64,000 nucleotides of DNA from an uncultured Bacteroidota bacterium. Its GTDB lineage: Bacteria; Bacteroidota; Bacteroidia; Flavobacteriales; Flavobacteriaceae. Position numbers and translations under genes: made by a program. The stretch spans positions 1 to 64,000 of the forward strand of contig CACCAP010000005.1 in assembly GCA_902544085.1 (NCBI GenBank). Reading direction: 5' to 3'. How positions within the stretch are numbered: the stretch's first letter is position 1; each line of letters opens with the position of its first letter. The notes under the pieces were generated by a model, which was not told the origin of the DNA, did not search any database, and saw only the letters and a program-made list of their open reading frames with translations. Positions 56,458-63,443 of this stretch are shown in pieces.

Positions 56458-56523
56458 TTAACTAACTTGCCACCAGATATTTTTTAATAAAATTTTCACA
56501 CAACTAATATAGTTATTTTTCAT
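56458..56523 (-). CDS. trpL: trp operon leader peptide
   Basis: A 21-codon open frame on the minus strand, ATG 56523 to TAA 56458, 69 bp upstream of the trpE ATG. It begins MKNNYISCVK and ends KNIWWQVS, with tandem Trp codons 17 and 18 just before the stop. Trp is rare, so two in a row in a 21-residue peptide directly before trpE is not expected by chance. Downstream come a small hairpin (GTTAGT/ACTAGC across the stop codon), a possible antiterminator segment and the terminator. When tryptophan is short, a ribosome should stall at the Trp codons and change the RNA fold. An internal GTG (56499) could also start a 13-codon form. Confidence 0.8.
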   Translation of the reverse strand: MKNNYISCVKILLKNIWWQVS

Positions 56524-56536
56524 TTATTTTCATATT

Positions 56537-56567
56537 AAAATTTATTTTTATAAAATTACAAGATCAA
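56537..56567 (-). promoter_or_regulatory. Candidate trp promoter
   Basis: Minus-strand TTG (56567-56565), a 20-base spacer and TAAATTTT (56544-56537) match the Bacteroidota TTG...TAnnTTTG pattern, with one mismatch in the last position. It lies 13 bases before the leader-peptide ATG. The spacing is right but the score is modest. Confidence 0.4.
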
Positions 56568-56574
56568 GAGAAAG

Positions 56575-56898
56575 ATGGATAACAATTTAGATACTGAAAC
56601 ATGGAAAAAGAGGTTAGATGACGATTCTAATGCAATTTGTTTGGACGTTAGAACAATAAATGAACACACTGAATCTCACATTCCAAATTCCCTCAACATT
56701 GATATTTATGACCCACCCAGTTTTATGAAAAAAATTAATGATTTAGATCGTACAAAATCATATTATATTTATTGTAAATCAGGTAAAAGAAGTCAAATGG
56801 CATGTGAAATTATGCAGCAATATGGATTTAATAAATTATTTAATCTTTATGGCGGGATAGAGGACTGGATTAAAGAAGGAAATGAAACAATCAAATAA
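56575..56898 (+). CDS. Rhodanese-like domain protein
   Basis: A 107-residue single rhodanese domain. CLDVRTINEHTESHIPNSLNIDI is the usual N-terminal half, and the active-site loop is YIYCKSGKRSQMA with a catalytic Cys. It likely carries sulfane sulfur in the cytoplasm; no signal peptide is seen. It overlaps the PspC-like gene by 17 bases. Confidence 0.93.
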   Translation: MDNNLDTETWKKRLDDDSNAICLDVRTINEHTESHIPNSLNIDIYDPPSFMKKINDLDRTKSYYIYCKSGKRSQMACEIMQQYGFNKLFNLYGGIEDWIKEGNETIK

Positions 56899-57109
56899 GC
56901 TAAGATATTTCTTTGAGAAGTACGGTTTTAGGGTTTGCTCTAGACTTGCAGAATTTTTGGGAATCAAATCCAAAGATGTTAGACTTTTTTTTATTTACAG
57001 CAGTTTTTTTAGTCTTGGTTTAGGATTTCTAGTTTATCTTGTACTTGCTTTTTGGATGAAATTAAAAGATATGTTATATTCGAAAAGAACTTCAGTATTT
57101 GATCTCTAA
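56882..57109 (+). CDS. PspC-domain small membrane protein
   Basis: A 75-residue protein with one central hydrophobic stretch (RLFFIYSSFFSLGLGFLVYLVLAFW, about residues 38-62) preceded by FEKYGFRVCSRLAEFLGIKSKDV. That is the PspC pattern of a short helix, a membrane helix and a basic tail. In Bacteroidota such short PspC-like genes often follow a rhodanese gene. The function is unknown. Starts inside the rhodanese gene. Confidence 0.75.
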   Translation: MKQSNKLRYFFEKYGFRVCSRLAEFLGIKSKDVRLFFIYSSFFSLGLGFLVYLVLAFWMKLKDMLYSKRTSVFDL

Positions 57110-57119
57110 ATAACTAATT

Positions 57120-58649
57120 ATGAATTATATAATTGCCCAACTTCTTAACTTAATTAATTATTCAATTTTATCACAAGAAAAGGGATTGGATCAACGTATT
57201 GACGAGGCATTTCAACCTGTCTCAGATATTTTTAGCGGAGTAGTATTTTTTCCAATTGGAGATTATCCTTTTGTGATTTATCTGTTAGTTGGTAGTGCGT
57301 TATTTTTCACCTTAGTTTTTCTTTTCCCCAATATTAGATACTTTGCTACAGCAATCAATGTAGTCAGAGGAAAATACGACAATTTAGAAAAAACAGAATC
57401 AGACAGCAAAGATGGTGAGGTATCTCACTTCCAAGCACTTGCTACTGCTGTATCAGGCACTGTTGGAAATGGAAATATTGCAGGTGTTGCTTTAGCTATA
57501 GCACTTGGCGGTCCAGGAGCAACCTTTTGGATGATAGTATGTGGTTTAATTGGTATGTCAACAAAATTTGTTGAATGTACTCTAGGTGTTCACTACCGTG
57601 ATGTTGACAAGGATGGAGTAGTTTATGGTGGACCAATGTATTATTTAACTAAAGGATTAAAAGAGAGAGGTTTTGAAAAATTGGGTAAAGTTGCAGCTGT
57701 AATCTTTGCAATTTGTTGTATTGGTGGATCTTTTGGTGGTGGTAATGCCGCCCAATCCAACCAAGCTGCAATTGTATTAAAGGATCTATTAGGTTATGAT
57801 TCTACTTTTGCAGGAGCTATGATTGGTTTAATCCTAGCAATTTTAGTTGGAATTATTATAATTGGCGGTATTAAAAGAATTGCTTCAGTTACTGAAAAAG
57901 TAGTACCATTTATGGCTCTTCTTTACATTTTAGCTTGTTTGTATATAATTGGATCTAACTTTAGTTTTATTGATGATGCCTTTAAATTAATAATAACGGA
58001 AGCATTTAATCCTACTGCAATCGGAGTTGGTGGAACAATTAGCGTTTTAATGATTGGTTTCCAAAGAGCTGCATTTTCAAATGAAGCTGGTGCGGGATCT
58101 GCTTCAATAGCACATTCTGCCGTGAAAACAAAGTATGCTGCTTCCGAGGGATTGGTAGCCTTATTGGAGCCCTTTATTGATACTGTGGTTATTTGCACAA
58201 TGACCGCATTGGTAATAATTATTTTTAATTTTTCAGGAGCATTCATGTATGGGGGTGAAGGTGGAGTAATGATTGATGGTGTTTTATATGAGGGAGCAGG
58301 AATTACTGCCAAAGCATTTGATCAGTATATCCCCGGTTCGGAGTATTTTTTAACAACCGCGGTGGTGTTATTTGCTGTTTCAACAATGATTTCATGGTCA
58401 TATTACGGAATACAATCATGGAAATATCTTTTTGGAAAAGGCAAAGTAGCCGATATGGTTTATAAACTTATGTTTTTAGCTTTCATAGTTATTGGTTCTG
58501 CTGCAAGCATGAATTCAATTTGGGCCTTCTCCGACGCAATGATTTTTGCAATGGTATTCCCTAATATGATTGGACTTTATTTCCTATTCCCGGTTGTTAG
58601 AGAACAATTAAATAAATATTTAAAAGTAATTAAAGAAGCTAAAGTTTAA
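57120..58649 (+). CDS. Alanine/glycine:cation symporter family protein
   Basis: A 509-residue transporter with about 11 membrane helices. The AGCS family signature GTVGNGNIAGVALAIALGGPGA is near residue 120. GMSTKFVECTLGVHYRD, GFQRAAFSNEAGAGSASIAHS and WSYYGIQSWKYLFG follow in order. It likely takes up alanine or glycine with Na+ (known for the family). It lies 10 bp after the PspC-like gene on the same strand. Confidence 0.95.
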   Translation: MNYIIAQLLNLINYSILSQEKGLDQRIDEAFQPVSDIFSGVVFFPIGDYPFVIYLLVGSALFFTLVFLFPNIRYFATAINVVRGKYDNLEKTESDSKDGEVSHFQALATAVSGTVGNGNIAGVALAIALGGPGATFWMIVCGLIGMSTKFVECTLGVHYRDVDKDGVVYGGPMYYLTKGLKERGFEKLGKVAAVIFAICCIGGSFGGGNAAQSNQAAIVLKDLLGYDSTFAGAMIGLILAILVGIIIIGGIKRIASVTEKVVPFMALLYILACLYIIGSNFSFIDDAFKLIITEAFNPTAIGVGGTISVLMIGFQRAAFSNEAGAGSASIAHSAVKTKYAASEGLVALLEPFIDTVVICTMTALVIIIFNFSGAFMYGGEGGVMIDGVLYEGAGITAKAFDQYIPGSEYFLTTAVVLFAVSTMISWSYYGIQSWKYLFGKGKVADMVYKLMFLAFIVIGSAASMNSIWAFSDAMIFAMVFPNMIGLYFLFPVVREQLNKYLKVIKEAKV

Positions 58650-58678
58650 TTTGGCATTCAATTTGTAAAATTTGTGAT

Positions 58679-59833
58679 ATGAGCATTAGTACTAAAACAA
58701 GAAGTCAAAGTTCAATTAGTTTAATTCGTGAAAGTGCAAGAGACTTTGCATTGCAATACATTAAACCGTATGTGATGGATTGGGATGAAAGTCAACATTT
58801 CCCCAAAGAAGTTTTACAAAAAGCTGGTGAGTATGGTTTCATGGGTATTTTGGTGCCAGAGGAATTTGGAGGTTCAGGACTCGGTTATCATGAATATGTA
58901 GCTATCATAGATGAGATTTCTAGGGTTGATCCTTCAATCGGTCTATCAATAGCTGCTCATAACTCCTTGTGCACTAATCATATATTTAAGTTTGGCTCTA
59001 GGGAACAACATAACAAATACTTAGAGTTACTTGCTTCCGGTAAAATGATAGGCGCTTGGGCACTAACTGAGCCTAATACTGGATCTGATTCTGGTAAAAT
59101 GGCATCAACGGCTGTAAAAAAAGGAAATAAATGGATTTTAAATGGTACTAAAAATTTTATAACTCATGGTAAATCCGGTGATTTAGCCGTTGCTATTTTC
59201 AGAACAGGACCTGTTGGTGAGAAAAATAATTCGACAGCTTTTATTATCGAAAGAGGGAATATTGGCCTAAGCTCTGGCAAAAAAGAAAATAAACTAGGAA
59301 TGAGAGCTTCAGAAACAGCTGAAATGATTTTTTCAGACTGTATCATTGATGACTCCAACAGACTTGGAGAGGTTGGAGATGGATTTAAACAATCAATGAA
59401 AATTTTGGATGGAGGAAGAATTTCGATTGCTGCCTTGTCCTTAGGAATTGCTAATGGCGCCTACAAAGCAGCATTAAAATATTCACAAGAAAGAGTTCAA
59501 TTTGGAAAATCTATTAGCTCTTTTCAGGCCATATCATTTAAATTAGCTGAAATGGCTACAGAAATACAAGCCTCAGAGCTTTTGACAGAAAAAGCTTGTG
59601 ATGCAATTATGGCCTCCGAACCTGTAACCAAGTTAAGTGCGATGTGCAAACTACATTCATCAGAACTTTGCGTTAAGGTTGCAAATGATTCTGTTCAAAT
59701 TTTTGGTGGTTACGGATACATTAAAGATTTTCCTGTTGAAAAATTTTTAAGGGACTCCAAGCTATGTACAATAGGTGAGGGGACAAGTGAAATTCAAAAG
59801 CTGGTTATCTCTAGAAAAATTTTATCCAAATAA
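58679..59833 (+). CDS. Acyl-CoA dehydrogenase
   Basis: A 384-residue flavoenzyme of fatty or branched-chain acyl-CoA breakdown. Signature 1 is GAWALTEPNTGSDSG and signature 2 spans QIFGGYGYIKDFPVEKFLRD. The likely catalytic glutamate is in IGEGTSEIQ near the C-terminus. YSQERVQFGKSISSFQAISFKLA is also typical. Chain-length preference cannot be told from sequence alone. No electron-transfer flavoprotein genes are nearby. Confidence 0.93.
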   Translation: MSISTKTRSQSSISLIRESARDFALQYIKPYVMDWDESQHFPKEVLQKAGEYGFMGILVPEEFGGSGLGYHEYVAIIDEISRVDPSIGLSIAAHNSLCTNHIFKFGSREQHNKYLELLASGKMIGAWALTEPNTGSDSGKMASTAVKKGNKWILNGTKNFITHGKSGDLAVAIFRTGPVGEKNNSTAFIIERGNIGLSSGKKENKLGMRASETAEMIFSDCIIDDSNRLGEVGDGFKQSMKILDGGRISIAALSLGIANGAYKAALKYSQERVQFGKSISSFQAISFKLAEMATEIQASELLTEKACDAIMASEPVTKLSAMCKLHSSELCVKVANDSVQIFGGYGYIKDFPVEKFLRDSKLCTIGEGTSEIQKLVISRKILSK

Positions 59834-59856
59834 ATTTAATATTTCTTCATAAATGT

Positions 59857-59864
59857 TATATTTG
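59857..59864 (+). promoter_or_regulatory. Candidate -7 box for rpsU
   Basis: TATATTTG is an exact TAnnTTTG match 21 bases before the rpsU ATG. No clear -33 TTG is at the right distance. Confidence 0.5.
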
Positions 59865-59885
59865 CTGCGCTAAACAATAAAGCAC

Positions 59886-60080
59886 ATGCTAATTATACCA
59901 GTTAAAGAAGGAGAAAGTATAGACAAAGCTCTTAAGAGGTTCAAAAGAAAATTTGACCGTACAGGTAAATTAAAATCATTACGTGAAAGACAGGCTTACA
60001 CAAAGCCCTCTGTTAGACATCGCGACAAACTCATCAAAGCTGCTCACGTACAAAGGCTTAAAGATTTGGATAACCAATAA
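59886..60080 (+). CDS. rpsU: 30S ribosomal protein S21
   Basis: A 64-residue basic protein with the S21 pattern (VKEGESIDKALKRFKRKFDRTG, then RERQAYTKPSVRHR). Length and charge are typical. It is followed by xerC after 42 bp, the usual order in Flavobacteriia. In Bacteroidota S21 has been linked to the way ribosomes ignore Shine-Dalgarno sequences (family knowledge), fitting the lack of such sequences here. Confidence 0.97.
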   Translation: MLIIPVKEGESIDKALKRFKRKFDRTGKLKSLRERQAYTKPSVRHRDKLIKAAHVQRLKDLDNQ

Positions 60081-60122
60081 AATTTTATAATCATTATTTT
60101 TGTCTGATACATTTTATATTCT

Positions 60123-60980
60123 ATGTATCTCGATAAATATTTAGACTATTTAAGTTATGAGAAGAAATACTCTATAAACACCCTAGAGTCGTACAAAAAT
60201 GATGTTCAGGGTTTTTTAACTTTTTTAAAAAAAAATAGTACTCCAATCAATAATGATTTAAATTACTCTTTCATAAGACAGTGGATTGTTGAATTATCAG
60301 AAAAAAAAATATCGCCAATAACAATAAATAGAAAAACATCCTCCTTAAAATCATATTTTAACTTTTTAATCAGGACAGGTAGTATTAGTAAATCTCCATT
60401 AAAAGGTCATAGAAATTTAAAGACAAAGAGTAAGATAGTAGAGCCCTTTACAGAAAAAGAAATTGAAAAAATTTTTCAAAACTTCAAAAATGATGGAATT
60501 AAAGATAGAGATCAGTTGGTAATCGAAGTGTTATATTCAACTGGAATTCGACGAGAGGAATTAATTAATATAAAAGTTTCCGATATTAATTTTGATAATC
60601 AGTTGATAAAAGTAAAAGGTAAAAGAAATAAAGAAAGACTAGTACCTATTTTGCCAACCCTAAAAAATTCAATTCAAAAATACTTATCTAAAAATAGTTC
60701 AAAATACCTTTTTTTCTCTAAAGATGGTAGTAGGATAAGTAAGTCAACTGTTTACAGGATTATAAATCGATACTTTAGAAAAGTTTCTACAAAAGCTAAA
60801 CTCAGCCCACATGTCATTAGACATACATTTGCTACTCATCTTTTGAATAATGGAGCGGATATTAATTCTATTAAGGAGATTCTTGGTCACAGTTCCTTAT
60901 CATCAACTCAAATTTATACGAAAATCAAGATGCCAAAAATAATCAGTGATTACAAGAAAAGTCATCCCAGAGAAACTTAA
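60123..60980 (+). CDS. xerC: Tyrosine recombinase (XerC-like)
   Basis: Site-specific recombinase of 285 residues, probably acting in chromosome dimer resolution. The N-terminal SAM-like core-binding domain (YLSYEKKYSINTLESYKNDVQGF) precedes the catalytic domain with YSTGIRREELINIKVSDI (first Arg), HVIRHTFATHLLNNGA (His-x-x-Arg), GHSS and the Tyr nucleophile in STQIYTKI. The rpsU neighbourhood supports XerC rather than an integrase. Its stop abuts the next gene's stop with zero gap. Confidence 0.93.
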   Translation: MYLDKYLDYLSYEKKYSINTLESYKNDVQGFLTFLKKNSTPINNDLNYSFIRQWIVELSEKKISPITINRKTSSLKSYFNFLIRTGSISKSPLKGHRNLKTKSKIVEPFTEKEIEKIFQNFKNDGIKDRDQLVIEVLYSTGIRREELINIKVSDINFDNQLIKVKGKRNKERLVPILPTLKNSIQKYLSKNSSKYLFFSKDGSRISKSTVYRIINRYFRKVSTKAKLSPHVIRHTFATHLLNNGADINSIKEILGHSSLSSTQIYTKIKMPKIISDYKKSHPRET

Positions 60981-62471
60981 TTACATCCACCTTTTTTTGG
61001 ATGTTTCAACGCTATACATCACGTTATTTGTGATTTTTTTTAATACTTCATAATTACATGTTGTAATATATGACATGCCACCTGCTGTTAGTAATATAAT
61101 ACTACCCAAATTAAATTTCTTATGCCAAAATGCTTGATAAAGCATTACAGACTGAATTTTATAATTTTCAATTGTTTTGGTTTTAATATCCCAGAATCCT
61201 GATTGAATTTTGATGAAATTTTTAGAGTAAAAAAGCATACTGTTTCTGTAAAATCTCCACGCTGCAAAAGAGGATAGAATAAAATAAAATATGCAAAAAT
61301 TTAAAAAGTAAGTATTGTTTAAAAAAGACACATTTTTATGTAAAATAATAAATATGACTGTTGGAAGAATTGCAAAAAAAGAAAGGTTTATTAGAAATTT
61401 TCGAATACTGGGTCTAACAACAATCTCATCATCAATTTTATTGTTATAAATTATATCAAATAATTTATCCATTTGTTCATTTGAACATCCGGGGACATCT
61501 ACAATATTCCGTCTATTGGGAGCTGCTACATGCATACTAGAAGCTTGACTAATTCTCACGTTGCGTAGATTGATCTTCTTTTGAATCCAGTTTTGTGTGG
61601 AACGAAATTCTTGCACTTTAATTGGAGACAGAAGAATTGACTTTGTTTGAATTAAGCCATATTTTACCTCAAGATTTTGTAGTTTTTTAAAAGCTTTATA
61701 CCCATAATATTTAATTAAAGTAAGACAAAGATTGACCATCAAAACTATATATATTGCAATAAATGTGATGATAGAAACGGCTAGTAAATTAAAATCAGTT
61801 TCGTAATAAAAATCGACAACTGCAGGTGCATAATCAATTTCTAAATCATTCAACATGGCAATTCCTGCAAAAAATAAAGCGATTATTGCCCCAAGTGTCT
61901 CAAAATATCGTGATGTCAAGCCTGTTTTAACCAGTGTAAGTAAATCAATTTCTAATGACTCACCTGATTTTTTAATATCTATACTCTCATCAATATTTTT
62001 TGAAGTAATTTTTTTAATTGTCTCTGAGATTTGTTTAAAATCCTCTGCAATTTCCCTTGAAACTGCTTTAATATCAACCTCAGTATCTTTTGAACCCGCT
62101 GTATCCATCTGAATTTCATATAGATTAAAAACCTTATGAATTATATTTTGATTTATGTTTACCTGCTGAATTTTTTCGAACGGAACAGATAACTTTGTTT
62201 TCTTTAACCAACCCTTTTTTACTAAAAATTCAGATTTTTCAAAGTCAAAACCATACTCAAAATAATAATACTGGATGTATGCATAAATCGACAAAATGAA
62301 TACAAATACTAGAGATACAATAACAAACACCAATAAATCAAAACCAGTGGGAACAAGAATAAACAGGAAGTTTACGGCGTTCTTTCTAATAGAGTCAAAC
62401 AAAAAAACCAAAGCACCAACTTTAGACTGTTTTCTGTAAACTGAATACTTGTCAATTATTTCTCTATTCAC
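60981..62471 (-). CDS. PH-domain membrane protein (YdbT-like)
   Basis: A 496-residue membrane protein with several hydrophobic helices and repeated bacterial PH (bPH2/DUF304) domains: SVPFEKIQQVNINQNIIHKVFNLYEIQMDTAG, then LSPIKVQEFRSTQNWIQKKINLRNV, then ENYKIQSVMLYQAFWHKKFNLGSIIL. This is the YdbT layout, and the gene follows a YdbS-like partner. The function is unknown. Overlaps the partner by 4 bases. Confidence 0.87.
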   Translation of the reverse strand: MNREIIDKYSVYRKQSKVGALVFLFDSIRKNAVNFLFILVPTGFDLLVFVIVSLVFVFILSIYAYIQYYYFEYGFDFEKSEFLVKKGWLKKTKLSVPFEKIQQVNINQNIIHKVFNLYEIQMDTAGSKDTEVDIKAVSREIAEDFKQISETIKKITSKNIDESIDIKKSGESLEIDLLTLVKTGLTSRYFETLGAIIALFFAGIAMLNDLEIDYAPAVVDFYYETDFNLLAVSIITFIAIYIVLMVNLCLTLIKYYGYKAFKKLQNLEVKYGLIQTKSILLSPIKVQEFRSTQNWIQKKINLRNVRISQASSMHVAAPNRRNIVDVPGCSNEQMDKLFDIIYNNKIDDEIVVRPSIRKFLINLSFFAILPTVIFIILHKNVSFLNNTYFLNFCIFYFILSSFAAWRFYRNSMLFYSKNFIKIQSGFWDIKTKTIENYKIQSVMLYQAFWHKKFNLGSIILLTAGGMSYITTCNYEVLKKITNNVMYSVETSKKRWM

Positions 62472-63001
62472 TTTTTATCAATTTTTTCAATTTTTTCTGA
62501 AACAAAAGTTTTGAATTTTTGAGCTGTTTCAAGTTTTAATCCTTTTATATTGATATCAGTAGTTGCTCCTCCTGCTGTATAAAATTGAAGTGAAGCCAAG
62601 CCATACATTCTAGAAAAAAGTCCTTGATGAAGGGCAATGTGTTGAATTCGATTAAAAGGAATTAATACATTGGTGTGATAAATAACTCCATATTTATAAA
62701 TTACATCATGATCTCTAAAACTGTAGCTTCTTCTTTTGAAGCTCATTATGTAATATATAATTATCAATAACCAGAAAATGAAATACATCCCCAAAGAAAT
62801 TACAAATCCTCCCCCCTTGTTGTATAATTCGAAACTTGCTACTACGATAATTAGTATAATAGAGACTATAGAAAAAGTAAAGAATAGGTTTGTGTAAATA
62901 ACTTTCAAATAGTCCTTCTCAAGTTTGATTGTTTCAACATTTTCAAATTCAGGAATTTGGTCTAAAAAAACAGCATCATTTTCAAATTTTTTTTTTGGCA
63001 T
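62468..63001 (-). CDS. PH-domain membrane protein (YdbS-like)
   Basis: A 177-residue protein with two membrane helices (about residues 35-85) followed by one bPH2 domain. The line VLIPFNRIQHIALHQGLFSRMYGLASLQFYTAGG is the conserved DUF304 core. It forms a pair with the YdbT-like gene directly downstream (4-base overlap), as in many bacteria. Role unknown. The 91 bp between its start and the tRNA cluster hold only the tRNA promoter candidate. Confidence 0.9.
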   Translation of the reverse strand: MPKKKFENDAVFLDQIPEFENVETIKLEKDYLKVIYTNLFFTFSIVSIILIIVVASFELYNKGGGFVISLGMYFIFWLLIIIYYIMSFKRRSYSFRDHDVIYKYGVIYHTNVLIPFNRIQHIALHQGLFSRMYGLASLQFYTAGGATTDINIKGLKLETAQKFKTFVSEKIEKIDKK

Positions 63002-63072
63002 ATCAGTAGTTTATAGAAAAGTGTTACAAAATTAACTAAGCAATAAAGTTAAATTTTTTCGATTAAATTATA

Positions 63073-63080
63073 TACATTTG
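63073..63080 (+). promoter_or_regulatory. Candidate -7 box for the tRNA cluster
   Basis: TACATTTG matches TAnnTTTG exactly, 12 bases before tRNA-Thr. No convincing -33 element was found. Confidence 0.5.
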
Positions 63081-63092
63081 CAGTCCTAAATC

Positions 63093-63166
63093 GCCGATGT
63101 AGCTCAGCTGGCTAGAGCAGCTGATTTGTAATCAGCAGGTCGTGGGTTCGAGTCCCTCCATCGGCT
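63093..63166 (+). tRNA. tRNA-Thr (anticodon TGT)
   Basis: A 74-base cloverleaf with acceptor GCCGATG/CATCGGC. The anticodon stem GCTGA/TCAGC surrounds the loop TTTGTAA. The T-arm contains GTTCGAG. CCA is not encoded. First of four clustered tRNAs. Confidence 0.97.
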
Positions 63167-63171
63167 CTTTA

Positions 63172-63254
63172 GGGGAGATACTCAAGCGGCCAACGAGGAC
63201 AGACTGTAAATCTGTTGGTTTATACCTTCGCAGGTTCGAATCCTGCTCTCCCCA
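63172..63254 (+). tRNA. tRNA-Tyr (anticodon GTA)
   Basis: An 83-base class II tRNA with a long variable arm. The acceptor is GGGGAGA/TCTCCCC, and the anticodon stem ACAGA/TCTGT surrounds CTGTAAA. The discriminator is A. It lies five bases after tRNA-Thr. Confidence 0.97.
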
Positions 63255-63268
63255 CAAAACTCTATCAA

Positions 63269-63341
63269 GCGGAAGTAGCTCAGTTGGTAGAGCGTCAGCC
63301 TTCCAAGCTGAATGTCGCCGGTTCGAACCCGGTCTTCCGCT
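63269..63341 (+). tRNA. tRNA-Gly (anticodon TCC)
   Basis: A 73-base cloverleaf with acceptor GCGGAAG/CTTCCGC, and anticodon stem TCAGC/GCTGA around CTTCCAA. The T-loop contains GTTCGAA. CCA is not encoded. Confidence 0.97.
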
Positions 63342-63349
63342 CAATAAAA

Positions 63350-63421
63350 GCCGATGTAGCTCAGGGGTAGAGCGTTTCCTTGGTAAGGAAAAGGTCCCGA
63401 GTTCAACTCTCGGCATTGGCT
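63350..63421 (+). tRNA. tRNA-Thr (anticodon GGT)
   Basis: A 72-base tRNA with acceptor GCCGATG/CATTGGC (one G-U pair). The anticodon stem TTTCC/GGAAA surrounds TTGGTAA. Together with TGT it covers ACN Thr codons. In many Flavobacteriia tuf follows this tRNA; here the next gene lies on the opposite strand. Confidence 0.96.
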
Positions 63422-63443
63422 CAATCAAATAAAATAAGTTCTT

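Noticed and set aside
63132-63432. Open frames of 96-98 codons on both strands across the tRNA cluster
   Set aside because: They lie fully inside four well-formed tRNA genes; their 'proteins' are just tRNA sequence read as codons.
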